In this document: piece after piece, positions 1 to 7,769 of the stretch | How the letters are laid out: each line of letters opens with the position of its first letter | How positions within the stretch are numbered: the stretch's first letter is position 1 | NCBI RefSeq assembly: GCF_000826545.1 | Contig: NZ_CDME01000002.1 | Location: forward strand, 1,435,187 to 1,499,186 | Direction: 5' to 3' | DNA: 64,000 nt | Source: Kibdelosporangium sp. MJ126-NF4 | GTDB taxonomy: Bacteria; Actinomycetota; Actinomycetes; Mycobacteriales; Pseudonocardiaceae | The notes under the pieces: model-generated | What the model saw: only the letters and a program-made list of their open reading frames with translations | Told to the model about the DNA's origin: nothing | The model's database searches: none | Translations under genes and position numbers: made by a program

Positions 1-870
1 GCCGGACACCTGGAGGACGACCTGGTCCGGTTGATCATCTGCGAACATGGAAGCACCCCCAGGAATCGCACCGCCCCGGCCACGTTCGACGAGATCGCGG
101 CGGCGTGGCAGAGGCTGACCGGTGAGGACATCTCGGGTGGCACGCCCGTGTGGACCAGTTCGTACGGCGACGCTGTCCGGCAGGTGACCCACTACCGCAT
201 GGGCCGGGTCCTGCTCGCCGGGGACGCGGCGCACATCCACCTGCCCGCCGGTGGCCAGGGCATGAACGTCAGCATCCAGGACTCGGTGAACCTGGGCTGG
301 AAGCTGGGTGCCGTGGCACGCGGCAGCGCCCCGGACGGCCTGCTCGACAGCTACCACACCGAACGGCACCCGGTGGGGCAACAGCTGTTATCCAACACCA
401 GGGCGCAGGGCATCCTGTTCCTGGGTGGTTTCGAGGTCCAGCCGTTGCGGGACCTGATCTCCGAGCTGATCGGGTTCGACAGCGTAAGCCTGCACCTGTC
501 GCGCATGGTCAGCGGCCTGGACATCCGCTACGACGTCGGCGAGGACGACCATCCGCTGGTTGGCCGCCGGATGCCGCACGTCGACCTGGTCGACTACGAC
601 CGCAAGACCAGCACCACCGAGTTGCTGCACCCGGGGCGCGGTGTGGTGCTGGACTGCGCCGACGACACCGGTCTGCGCGCGGCCGCCGAGCCGTGGGCCG
701 ATCGGGTCGACATCGTCACAGCGCCGCCGCTGGACGACGGCGTGAACGCCCCGTTCTACGGCGCGAGCTCGTTCCTGATCCGACCAGACGGCCACGTCGC
801 GTGGACGTCCGGCGGCAGATCGAGCATCGCGGCGGCCTTGGAACGCTGGTTCGGACCAGCAGCGCCCTGA
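1..870 (+). CDS. FAD-dependent aromatic hydroxylase, PgaE/JadH-like, 5' end outside window
   Basis: The reading frame is open from base 1, so the N-terminal FAD-binding Rossmann part lies upstream of the window; 289 residues are visible. They hold the GD motif that contacts the FAD ribityl chain (RVLLAGDAAHIHLPAGGQG), the following IQDSVNLGWKL helix, and the C-terminal thioredoxin-like domain. By eye it is very close to the complete hydroxylase at 4993-6504, so the cluster carries two PgaE-type genes. Family members hydroxylate angucyclinone intermediates using NADPH and O2. It is transcribed towards the MFS gene on the other strand and is followed by a hairpin. The function class is well supported; which ring position it hydroxylates is unknown. 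Confidence 0.9.
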   Translation, partial: AGHLEDDLVRLIICEHGSTPRNRTAPATFDEIAAAWQRLTGEDISGGTPVWTSSYGDAVRQVTHYRMGRVLLAGDAAHIHLPAGGQGMNVSIQDSVNLGWKLGAVARGSAPDGLLDSYHTERHPVGQQLLSNTRAQGILFLGGFEVQPLRDLISELIGFDSVSLHLSRMVSGLDIRYDVGEDDHPLVGRRMPHVDLVDYDRKTSTTELLHPGRGVVLDCADDTGLRAAAEPWADRVDIVTAPPLDDGVNAPFYGASSFLIRPDGHVAWTSGGRSSIAAALERWFGPAAP

Positions 871-888
871 TCGCCCAGCCGGACGTCG

Positions 889-914
889 ACGCCGCCGAGA
901 CAACTCGGCGGCGT
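889..914 (+). terminator. Hairpin terminator between convergent genes
   Basis: A 10-bp perfect stem (CGCCGCCGAG / CTCGGCGGCG) closes an ACAA tetraloop, with one more A-T pair at its base. It lies 19 bases past the stop of the FAD hydroxylase and 21 bases from the stop of the oppositely oriented MFS gene. This placement suits a bidirectional terminator. No clear U-tract follows, which is usual in high-GC actinomycetes. Confidence 0.7.
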
Positions 915-934
915 TCACGTTTGTCCTCCGACTT

Positions 935-2263
935 CTACGGCTGCGCCTCGACTGCGGCCCCCGTGCGGGTGCGCGCCACGATCAGCCCGGCACACACCAT
1001 GGACACCGCCGCGAGCGCCGCGGCCCACCGCAACGCCGACGAGCCCGACACCGCCCAGAGCGCGGCACCGGCCGCCGAACCGAACGCGTTGCCCAACTGG
1101 CGCACCAAACTCGAGGTCGCCGCGGTCAGACCCAGCCTGGCCCTGGGGACGTTGCCCATCAGGAACACCTGCAGCTGCCCGTTGAACATCCCGAACCCGG
1201 CGCCCACCACGGCCAGCCGCCAGAACAGGTCCGCCGGACCGGAGTTGGGCAGCAGCACCAGGACGAATCCCACGGTGATCACCGCGGCGCCCGCCACCGC
1301 GACCGGCCGCGTGCCGACACGGTCGGCGAGCATGCCCGCGCCGTAGCTGGTCGCCAGCGCCGCGACCGGGTACGCCAGCAACACCAGTCCCGCGGTGCCG
1401 GGCGAGGTTCCCATTCCGTGCTGCAGGACGAACGGCAGTACCAGGATCAGGACGTGGATTCCCACGTACACCAAGGCGAGAGCCACATGTGGGCCGAGCA
1501 CGCCCCTGGTTGCCAGCAGTTCGCGCACCGGCACCGCGTCCGCGCCCCGGTACCACGTCACGATCAGCGGGACCGCCACCACCGACACGATCATCCACAC
1601 AGGACTCTCGGTGACCGCGAGGGACAGTCCGAACAGGACGGCGACCGCCCCGCCGCCGAACGTGGCCGCTTCCACGAGCCACCGGCGTCGCGGCCAGGTC
1701 AGCCGCTCCCCCAGCGGGAGTTGCGCCGCGGCGAGCAGCGCGACCACCGCCAGCGGCGGGATGGACAGGTAGAAGATCCACGGCCAGCCGAGCGACTCCA
1801 CGATCTGCCCGCCGACCACCGGCCCGGTCACCCCGCCGGTGGTGCCGAACAGCATGATCACCCCGAACGCCCGCGCCCGCGCGTCCGGCCGGACCGACAC
1901 GGTGGCGAGCACCGACGAGAGCGCGAGCAGCACAGCGCCGAACGTGCCCTGCAGCACCCTGGCCGCCACCAGCCAGCCGATCCCGGGGGCCAGCCCGGCC
2001 GCCGCCGTGGACAGCGCGAATCCCGTGCACGTCAGCGCCAGCGCCCGGCGCGGGTCGACCGCGTCCACCCACCGTCCCGCGCACAGGCCGAGCCCGATGA
2101 TCGGCGTCAGGTAGCCGAGCACGACCCATTGCACGGCCGCGGTGGTCGTGTCGAGGTCGTCCTCGATGGACGGCAGCGCGATGTTCACGATCGTGGCGTC
2201 CAACTGGGCGACGAACACGGCGAGTCCGGCGGCGACGACCAGTCCCCAACGGCTGCGTTCCAC
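935..2263 (-). CDS. MFS drug efflux transporter, DHA2/EmrB-like
   Basis: A 442-residue integral membrane protein with about 12-14 hydrophobic segments. The N-terminal VAQLDATIVNIALPSI resembles motif D1 of DHA2 drug:H+ antiporters, and motif-A-like glycine/arginine loops follow. The GTG start at 2263 is chosen because AAGGA lies 7 bases upstream; the open frame upstream of it has no membrane character. It lies next to the PKS genes, transcribed away from them and downstream of the PPOX and NTF2-like genes. It is therefore a plausible self-resistance or export pump for the polyketide (inference). The C-terminus ends shortly after the last predicted helix. Confidence 0.85.
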   Translation of the reverse strand: MERSRWGLVVAAGLAVFVAQLDATIVNIALPSIEDDLDTTTAAVQWVVLGYLTPIIGLGLCAGRWVDAVDPRRALALTCTGFALSTAAAGLAPGIGWLVAARVLQGTFGAVLLALSSVLATVSVRPDARARAFGVIMLFGTTGGVTGPVVGGQIVESLGWPWIFYLSIPPLAVVALLAAAQLPLGERLTWPRRRWLVEAATFGGGAVAVLFGLSLAVTESPVWMIVSVVAVPLIVTWYRGADAVPVRELLATRGVLGPHVALALVYVGIHVLILVLPFVLQHGMGTSPGTAGLVLLAYPVAALATSYGAGMLADRVGTRPVAVAGAAVITVGFVLVLLPNSGPADLFWRLAVVGAGFGMFNGQLQVFLMGNVPRARLGLTAATSSLVRQLGNAFGSAAGAALWAVSGSSALRWAAALAAVSMVCAGLIVARTRTGAAVEAQP

Positions 2264-2301
2264 GGGTGATCCTTTCCGTTGCAGGGCAGCAGAGCAGCCA
2301 G

Positions 2302-2712
2302 TCAGCCGGTCTTGTCGGCGACCTCGGCGATGCCGAAGCTGAGTACGCGCCGGGGGTGGATCCGGATGATCGCCCCGTCGTAGCCGACGTCCGCGCCCGC
2401 CCACGCCGAGTCGACCGGGTCGGTGATGGCCTCCGCGTGGCCGCGGACCTCCAGGCAGCGCACCTGCCAGTGTTCGGGGGACACCAGGTCGTCGACCACG
2501 AACCCGACCAGTCCGTTGGCGGCGACGTTGCGGAACTTCTGGCTGGTGCCCATCCGGCGGCCACCGATGTCGATCGTGCCGGTGGCGCTGTTGTAGCGAT
2601 AGGTGACCGGTTTGACCTGGAGCGTTCCGATGAGGTGCGCGGTGGCCAGACGGCCGATGGGCTGTCCGGTGAGGTAGTCGAGTTCGGCGTCGGTGAAAGC
2701 GTTGGCTGGCAT
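2302..2712 (-). CDS. PPOX-class flavin/F420-binding protein
   Basis: A 136-residue protein of the pyridoxamine-5'-phosphate-oxidase split-barrel fold. Recognisable parts are the N-terminal DAELDYLTGQPIGRLAT strand-turn, a central VKPVTYRY strand and a C-terminal IHPRRVLSFGI strand, as in small actinobacterial PPOX proteins. Relatives bind FMN or F420 and reduce small substrates, but the substrate cannot be read from sequence. It lies between the NTF2-like gene (37 bases upstream) and the MFS gene (38 bases downstream) on the same strand, which suggests one leftward transcript. It may be a tailoring reductase of the cluster, or accessory to detoxification. Confidence 0.7.
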   Translation of the reverse strand: MPANAFTDAELDYLTGQPIGRLATAHLIGTLQVKPVTYRYNSATGTIDIGGRRMGTSQKFRNVAANGLVGFVVDDLVSPEHWQVRCLEVRGHAEAITDPVDSAWAGADVGYDGAIIRIHPRRVLSFGIAEVADKTG

Positions 2713-2749
2713 GGCAGTCCTCGTTGTCCTGGGAATCGCGGATGCGGTG

Positions 2750-3199
2750 TCAGCCGACTGGGTAGCGGTAGCGCGGCGTCAGCTCGATGCGGTCCATCCG
2801 CCAGCCGCGTTCGGTGCGCACCACGCCAACCCGGGCACCGGTGACGTTCACGCTGACCGGCGGAGCCTCGTTCGCACGGCCGATCAGCACGCCGATCACG
2901 TTGGCCGTCACCACGGCGCGGTCGCCGTCCAGTTCGATGCCGAGGCTGGACCCGTTGTGCTGAGTGGACTCGTAGTGGACGTTCAGCTCGCGGGTGATCC
3001 TGACGACCTCGGCCAGCCCGGTGATCGGTTCCCCGCCGCCGACGACCAGCTCGATGTCGTCGGTGTACATCTCGTCGGCGTTGTCGAAATCCTGCGCGTC
3101 GAGCGCGCGCCAGTTCAGGGAGAGCAGTTCGGAGATCTCGGCTCGGTCCGACAGCCGACGCAGCAGCGTGTCGTGTTCGGTCGTGAATGTGTTCGTCAT
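2750..3199 (-). CDS. NTF2-like / SnoaL-like protein
   Basis: A 149-residue protein with the alpha+beta cone pattern of the SnoaL-like/NTF2 superfamily: an N-terminal helix (RAEISELLSLNWRALDAQDF), an Asp-rich MYTDDIELVV turn and several C-terminal strands. The ATG at 3199 has GGAG upstream; a longer frame to 3247 has no ribosome-binding site. In aromatic polyketide clusters this fold supplies cyclases and hydroxylases, but the catalytic residues are not conserved enough to decide. It is the first gene of the leftward group and faces the regulator across an 850-base intergenic region. Confidence 0.65.
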   Translation of the reverse strand: MTNTFTTEHDTLLRRLSDRAEISELLSLNWRALDAQDFDNADEMYTDDIELVVGGGEPITGLAEVVRITRELNVHYESTQHNGSSLGIELDGDRAVVTANVIGVLIGRANEAPPVSVNVTGARVGVVRTERGWRMDRIELTPRYRYPVG

Positions 3200-4055
3200 T
3201 GTTCGCTCCACATCAGATCCGCTTTGTCGAGGAACCGCATACGCCATCCGGCGCCGGAAATGCCCGGCAGGAGCGCGGGCTCACGATCGATCCTGGCGCA
3301 GTCGCCGACGAGTGGCAACCCGTCTCCGACAGTTCCGGACGCCGTTGAAAAAGTGTGTCAGGCAACGGCAAAGGCAGTGACAGAAACACTCAACGACCGT
3401 GTCAACCGCCGTCGGTGGCACGTGACCCGCAGAGCGCCGACAATTTTTTCGCAAATCGGACACACAGGACAGGCTGGACACCGGTCAGCGCCTCAAAAGC
3501 GGACAAAAAGGAGCGACTTAAGCGTCCTCGCCGGACAGGAGACACCGACGCCGTTTTTACACAGCACTAGCCTTTCACCTACATTCGGCGCCGAGAATCA
3601 CGTGATGGGTCACACAAAACAGTGACACCCATTGGGCTAATACCAAGCCGGACCTCACCTGACGCAGCGTGCGTCCACTGGGATGGACACCGCCTCGTCA
3701 TCAGCCCATCAGGTGACACTCGGCCCCGATGACCACGCTCCCAGTCACGCCGTGTGACGATTACCGGTGGTTTGGTTCGCTTGACAGTCCGACCAGCTTC
3801 TATTACCACCTTCACCAGGACCGCTCGTCACGGTTGCGAACTGGGGAGATCGTTGAACAAAGTTGGAAAAGCTCTGCGCCCGCACACACCACATGGGCAA
3901 ACGAGACATATTCCACACGCGTAACCACACGGAAACACAGGGCGTCGCCGGACGCCCAAATCCGAGCGCCCAAAACCCGGGCACGAAACCGGGAGTGAAC
4001 ATGGGCGTTTTCAGCGGCAGGCATCGTACCGAAACAAGCACTGGGGAACATGATC
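3200..4055. promoter_or_regulatory. Long divergent control region upstream of the pathway regulator
   Basis: This 856-base stretch has no convincing gene and is visibly richer in A/T than the flanking coding DNA. It separates the leftward NTF2/PPOX/MFS group from the rightward JadR1-like regulator, so it must hold at least two promoters. A candidate operator is the spaced inverted repeat TCACCTGA (3655-3662) / TCAGGTGA (3709-3716), which encloses the smaller hairpin GTCCA-CTGGGA-TGGAC. No autoregulatory site can be proved from sequence alone. Confidence 0.45.
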
Positions 4056-4745
4056 ATGCAATCGCTTCGGATTCTGCTCGTCGAGGACCAGGACAAGGCC
4101 AGCTCGCTGCCGCACACCCTGTCGCGGCACGGCTACGACATCGCCACCGTGGGGACCGGCGGCGAGGCGTTGACGTCCAACGACGACGCCGACCTGATCC
4201 TGCTCGACCTGGAACTGCCCGACATGGACGGCCTTGAGGTGTGCCGCCAGATCCGGCGGCTCAACGACACGCCGATGATCGCGTTCACCGACGGCGGCGC
4301 GAAGCTGGAGCGGGTCCTCGTCCTCCAGGCCGGGTCGGACGACTGCATGGACAAACCGTACGAGTTCCGCGAGCTGCTGGCCAGGATCGAGGCGCTGATG
4401 CGGCGGCTGCGGCCGCGGCAGCGCACCCGCGCCGTCGAGCTCAGCCTGTCCATCGGGGCGTTGGAGATCGACGCGACCGCCCGTGAGGCCCGGCTCGACG
4501 GCAGGCACGTCGAGCTGACCCGCAAGGAGTTCGAGCTGCTGTACTACCTGGCGCGCAACGCGGGCACCGTCGTCACGCGCCAGCGGCTGATGGCCGAGGT
4601 GTGGGGCGACCAGACCCCGCACGCGGCGAGCGTGCGCGCGAGCCGGACCATCGACACCCACGTCGGCTCGCTGCGCAGCAAACTCGGCGGCAGCGGCTGG
4701 ATTCGCACCGTTCGCGGCGTCGGATTCCGTTTCGCCTGCCGCTGA
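4056..4745 (+). CDS. OmpR-type response regulator, JadR1/LndI-like pathway activator
   Basis: A 229-residue regulator with a receiver domain (about 1-115) and a winged-helix trans_reg_C domain (about 130-229, ending RTVRGVGFRF). The receiver keeps the usual phosphorylation set: acidic pair E10/D11, phospho-acceptor D51, T78 and K100. No histidine kinase is adjacent; the only kinase in the window is about 20 kb away and pairs with its own NarL-type regulator. Orphan regulators of this subfamily (JadR1, LndI) activate angucycline and related clusters, and JadR1 is inhibited by end product. ATG 4056 is preferred over 4050 because it gives better spacing from GGGGA. A hairpin follows the stop. 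Confidence 0.85.
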   Translation: MQSLRILLVEDQDKASSLPHTLSRHGYDIATVGTGGEALTSNDDADLILLDLELPDMDGLEVCRQIRRLNDTPMIAFTDGGAKLERVLVLQAGSDDCMDKPYEFRELLARIEALMRRLRPRQRTRAVELSLSIGALEIDATAREARLDGRHVELTRKEFELLYYLARNAGTVVTRQRLMAEVWGDQTPHAASVRASRTIDTHVGSLRSKLGGSGWIRTVRGVGFRFACR

Positions 4746-4754
4746 GGACGAAAA

Positions 4755-4781
4755 GCACGCCCGCATTTTGTGCGGGCGTGC
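4755..4781 (+). terminator. Perfect hairpin after the regulator gene
   Basis: An 11-bp perfect stem (GCACGCCCGCA / TGCGGGCGTGC) with a TTTTG loop starts 9 bases past the regulator stop. It separates the regulator from the PKS promoter region. There is no U-tract, as in most actinomycete intrinsic terminators. Confidence 0.75.
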
Positions 4782-4992
4782 GCCGCCTTGGCAGACGCTT
4801 GACAAAGCTTTGTGGTTGTTCTTGCAGCCACCGCGTTGACGCGGAGCACGGCGGACCGCAAGACTCGATATCAGCACACCGACAGCACTGACCTCTTGTG
4901 CGGGGACACTTTTTCGTTTTCCAACACCGGCATGAACACATGGCCGGTGGTTTCCGCGCTGCCCGAAGAACGCACGAAGGGAACGACAGCTC
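4782..4992 (+). promoter_or_regulatory. Promoter region of the PKS operon with palindrome over a -35 element
   Basis: A consensus -35 hexamer TTGACA (4799-4804) overlaps a perfect 12-bp palindrome ACAAAGCTTTGT (4802-4813). The -10 candidate about 17 bases downstream is poor, as expected for an activator-dependent promoter. The position directly upstream of the first PKS-operon gene makes this a good candidate binding site for the JadR1-like regulator or a repressor. The leader from here to the ATG at 4993 holds no other gene. Confidence 0.45.
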
Positions 4993-6504
4993 ATGGTCAA
5001 TGGGAAGCCCGTTGACGCTCCCGTGATCGTCGTCGGCGCCGGGCCGTCCGGCCTGATGCTCGCCGCCGAACTGCGGCTCGGTGGAGCCGACGTCATAGTC
5101 CTTGAGCGGCTCGCCGAGCGGACCGGGGAATCCCGTGGGCTTGGGCTGTTCATCCGCACGATGGAGGTGTTCGACCAGCGCGGCCTGCTGCCCCGGTTCG
5201 GCGATCCGGAACAGAGCTCGCTCGGCCACTTCGGTGGCGTGCCACTGGACTTCAGCGTGCTCGACAACCCGCACCTGGCCAACCGCACGGTGCCGCAGTC
5301 ACAGACCGAGACCGTGCTGGAGGAGTGGGCGGCCGAACTGGGCGCGGACATCCGGCGCGGCCACACGGTCCGCGCGATCCGGCCGGACGCCGACGGTGTG
5401 GACGTCGAGGTGGCCGACGCGGACGGCACCGTCCGGACACTGCGCTGCCAGTACCTGGTCGGTTGCGACGGCGGACGCAGTGTGGTCCGCAAGCAGTGTG
5501 GCTTCGACTTCCCCGGTGTCGCGGGCACGATGGAGATGTTCCAGGTCGACCTCAAGGGCATCGAGATGAAGCCGAGGGAGATCGGCGAGAAGGTCGCCGG
5601 CGGAATGGTGATGGGCGGACCGCTGGAGGACGGCGTCTTCCGGATCACCATCTGCGAGCGGGACAACCTGCCGAAGGAACGCACCGAACCGGTCACGTTC
5701 GCCGAGACCGTGGCGGCGTGGAAACGCCTGACCGGTGAGGACATCTCGGCCGCCACCCCGGTCTGGATCGGCGCGTTCACCGACTCGACAAGGCTGATCA
5801 CCGAGTACCGCCGCGGCCGCGTGCTGCTGGCGGGCGACGCGGCGCACATCCACCTGCCCGCGGGCGGCCAGGGCATGAACACCAGCATCCAGGACTCGGT
5901 GAACCTCGGCTGGAAACTGGCCGCGGTGGTCCGCGGCACCAGCCCGGACAGCCTGCTGGACACCTACCACACCGAACGCCACCCAGTCGGCGAGCGGCTG
6001 ACCATGAACACCCGTGCCCAGGCGCTGTTGTTCCTGCGTGGCCAGGAGATGATGCCGCTGCGCCAGGTGATGACCGAACTGGTCGAGTACCCGGAGGTGC
6101 ACCGGCACCTGGCCCGCATGGTCAGCGGCCTTGCCGTGCGCTACGACGTCGGCGAGGGCACGCACCCGCTGCTGGGTGAGCGGATGCCGCTGGTCGAACT
6201 GATCACCGCGGACGGCAAGACGACCACGACCGAACTGCTGCGCCCGGCCCGTGGCGTGCTGATCGACTGCGCGGACAACGCCTCGCTGCGCGAGACAGCG
6301 CGGGCGTGGGGAGACCGCGTGGACGTGATCACCGCGTCACCGCACGACAGCGGCCCGCTGGACGGCACCGCGGCGGTGTTGCTGCGGCCGGACGGGCACG
6401 TGGCGTGGACGCCCGGGAGCAGCGACGACCTGGCGACCGCGCTGGAGCGCTGGTTCGGCCCAGGCCAGTTGTCATCGGGCCGCGAAGTGAAGGAATCACC
6501 ATGA
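4993..6504 (+). CDS. FAD-dependent angucyclinone hydroxylase, PgaE/JadH-like
   Basis: A complete 503-residue group A flavoprotein monooxygenase. It has the N-terminal dinucleotide fold VIVVGAGPSGLMLA, the DG motif in YLVGCDGGRSVVR, the GD motif in LLAGDAAHIHLP, and a C-terminal thioredoxin-like domain ending near GRVAWT-type residues. PgaE/UrdE/JadH relatives carry out C12 hydroxylation of the prejadomycin-type intermediate. It is the first gene of the PKS operon, and its stop overlaps the KS-alpha start (ATGA), so the two are translationally coupled. It is very similar to the partial enzyme at 1-870; the two may act at different ring positions or be redundant. Confidence 0.93.
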   Translation: MVNGKPVDAPVIVVGAGPSGLMLAAELRLGGADVIVLERLAERTGESRGLGLFIRTMEVFDQRGLLPRFGDPEQSSLGHFGGVPLDFSVLDNPHLANRTVPQSQTETVLEEWAAELGADIRRGHTVRAIRPDADGVDVEVADADGTVRTLRCQYLVGCDGGRSVVRKQCGFDFPGVAGTMEMFQVDLKGIEMKPREIGEKVAGGMVMGGPLEDGVFRITICERDNLPKERTEPVTFAETVAAWKRLTGEDISAATPVWIGAFTDSTRLITEYRRGRVLLAGDAAHIHLPAGGQGMNTSIQDSVNLGWKLAAVVRGTSPDSLLDTYHTERHPVGERLTMNTRAQALLFLRGQEMMPLRQVMTELVEYPEVHRHLARMVSGLAVRYDVGEGTHPLLGERMPLVELITADGKTTTTELLRPARGVLIDCADNASLRETARAWGDRVDVITASPHDSGPLDGTAAVLLRPDGHVAWTPGSSDDLATALERWFGPGQLSSGREVKESP

Positions 6505-7769
6505 GCCGCAGGGAAGTGGCGATCACCGGGATCGGGGTCATCTCCCCCGGCGGGATCGGCGTGCCGGAGTTCTGGTCGTTGCTGACCGAGGGCCGCACGG
6601 CCACCAGGCTGGTCACGTCGTTCGACCCGGCGCAGTTCCGGTCCCGGATCGCCGCGGAGGCCGACTTCGACCCGGCCGAGCACGGCCTCGGCCCGCAGGA
6701 GATCCGGCGGATGGACCGGGCCGCCCAGTTCGGCGTGGTGACCGCGCGGGAGGCGTTGAGCCGCAGCGGACTCGACATGTCCACTGTGGATCCGGGCAGG
6801 GTCGCGGTGAGCGTCGGCAGTGCGATCGGCGCGTCCATCGGACTGGAGGAGGAGTACCGGGTCGCCAGCGACGACGGCAAACTCGACCTGCTCGACGAGA
6901 ACTACGCGTCCAAACACCTCTACAACTACTTCGTGCCGAGCTCGATCGTGGCCGAGGTGGCGTGGGCGGTCGGCGCGGAAGGCCACGCCACCATGGTCTC
7001 CGACGGCTGCACGTCCGGTGTGGACGCTGTCGGCTACGGCTGCGAACTGATCCGCGAGGGCTCGGCCGACGTGGTGTTCGCGGGCGGCACCGACGCCCCG
7101 ATCACGCCGATCACCCTGGCCTGCTTCGACGCGATCAAGGCGACCAGCCCACGCAACGACGACCCGGAGCACGCCTCCCGGCCGTTCGACGCCAGCCGCA
7201 ACGGATTCGTGCTCGGTGAAGGCGCCGCGATGTTCGTGCTGGAGGAACTGGAGCACGCCCGCAGCCGTGGCGCGCACATCCACGCGATCGTCTCCGGCTT
7301 CGCCGGGCGCTGCAACGCCTATCACATGACGGGCCTGAAAGCCGACGGCCGCGAGATGGCCGAGGCGATCCGGGTCGCGATGGACGAGGCCAAGGTCAAC
7401 GCCGAGGACATCCAGTACGTCAACGCGCACGGCTCGGGCACCAAGCAGAACGACCGGCACGAGACCGCCGCGTTCAAACGCAGCCTCGGCGAGCAGGCGT
7501 ACCGGATCCCGGTCAGTTCGATCAAGTCGATGATCGGGCACTCGCTCGGTGCGATCGGTGCGATCGAGGTGGCCGCGTCCGTGCTGGCACTGGAACACGA
7601 CGTGCTGCCGCCGACGGCCAACCTGCACACGCCCGATCCCGAGTGCGACCTGGACTACATCCCGGTCACCGCACGTGAGCAGGACACCGACACGGTCCTG
7701 ACCGTCGCCAGCGGGTTCGGCGGGTTCCAGAGCGCGATGGTGCTCACCGCACCGGGAGTGAGCCGATGA
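6501..7769 (+). CDS. Type II PKS ketosynthase alpha subunit (KS-alpha)
   Basis: A 422-residue condensing enzyme of the minimal type II PKS. The catalytic triad is present: Cys170 in the SDGCTSG nucleophile elbow, His310 in VNAHGSGT and His347 in IGHSLG. ATG 6501 lies in the ATGA overlap with the upstream hydroxylase, and the stop overlaps the KS-beta start in the same way. The enzyme elongates an ACP-bound poly-beta-keto chain with malonyl units as a heterodimer with KS-beta. Together with the cyclase set, the order KS-alpha, KS-beta, ACP, KR, CYC predicts a C20 decaketide angucyclic backbone (inference). Confidence 0.97.
   Translation: MSRREVAITGIGVISPGGIGVPEFWSLLTEGRTATRLVTSFDPAQFRSRIAAEADFDPAEHGLGPQEIRRMDRAAQFGVVTAREALSRSGLDMSTVDPGRVAVSVGSAIGASIGLEEEYRVASDDGKLDLLDENYASKHLYNYFVPSSIVAEVAWAVGAEGHATMVSDGCTSGVDAVGYGCELIREGSADVVFAGGTDAPITPITLACFDAIKATSPRNDDPEHASRPFDASRNGFVLGEGAAMFVLEELEHARSRGAHIHAIVSGFAGRCNAYHMTGLKADGREMAEAIRVAMDEAKVNAEDIQYVNAHGSGTKQNDRHETAAFKRSLGEQAYRIPVSSIKSMIGHSLGAIGAIEVAASVLALEHDVLPPTANLHTPDPECDLDYIPVTAREQDTDTVLTVASGFGGFQSAMVLTAPGVSR

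Noticed and set aside
915..2564. A 549-codon reverse frame overlapping the MFS and PPOX genes
   Set aside because: It is Arg/Gly-rich without membrane segments; the neighbouring frame is a clear MFS transporter.
4011..5963. A 650-codon reverse open frame over the regulator and first hydroxylase
   Set aside because: It is a high-GC antisense shadow of two well-supported genes, with low-complexity Arg/Ser/Pro composition and no motifs.
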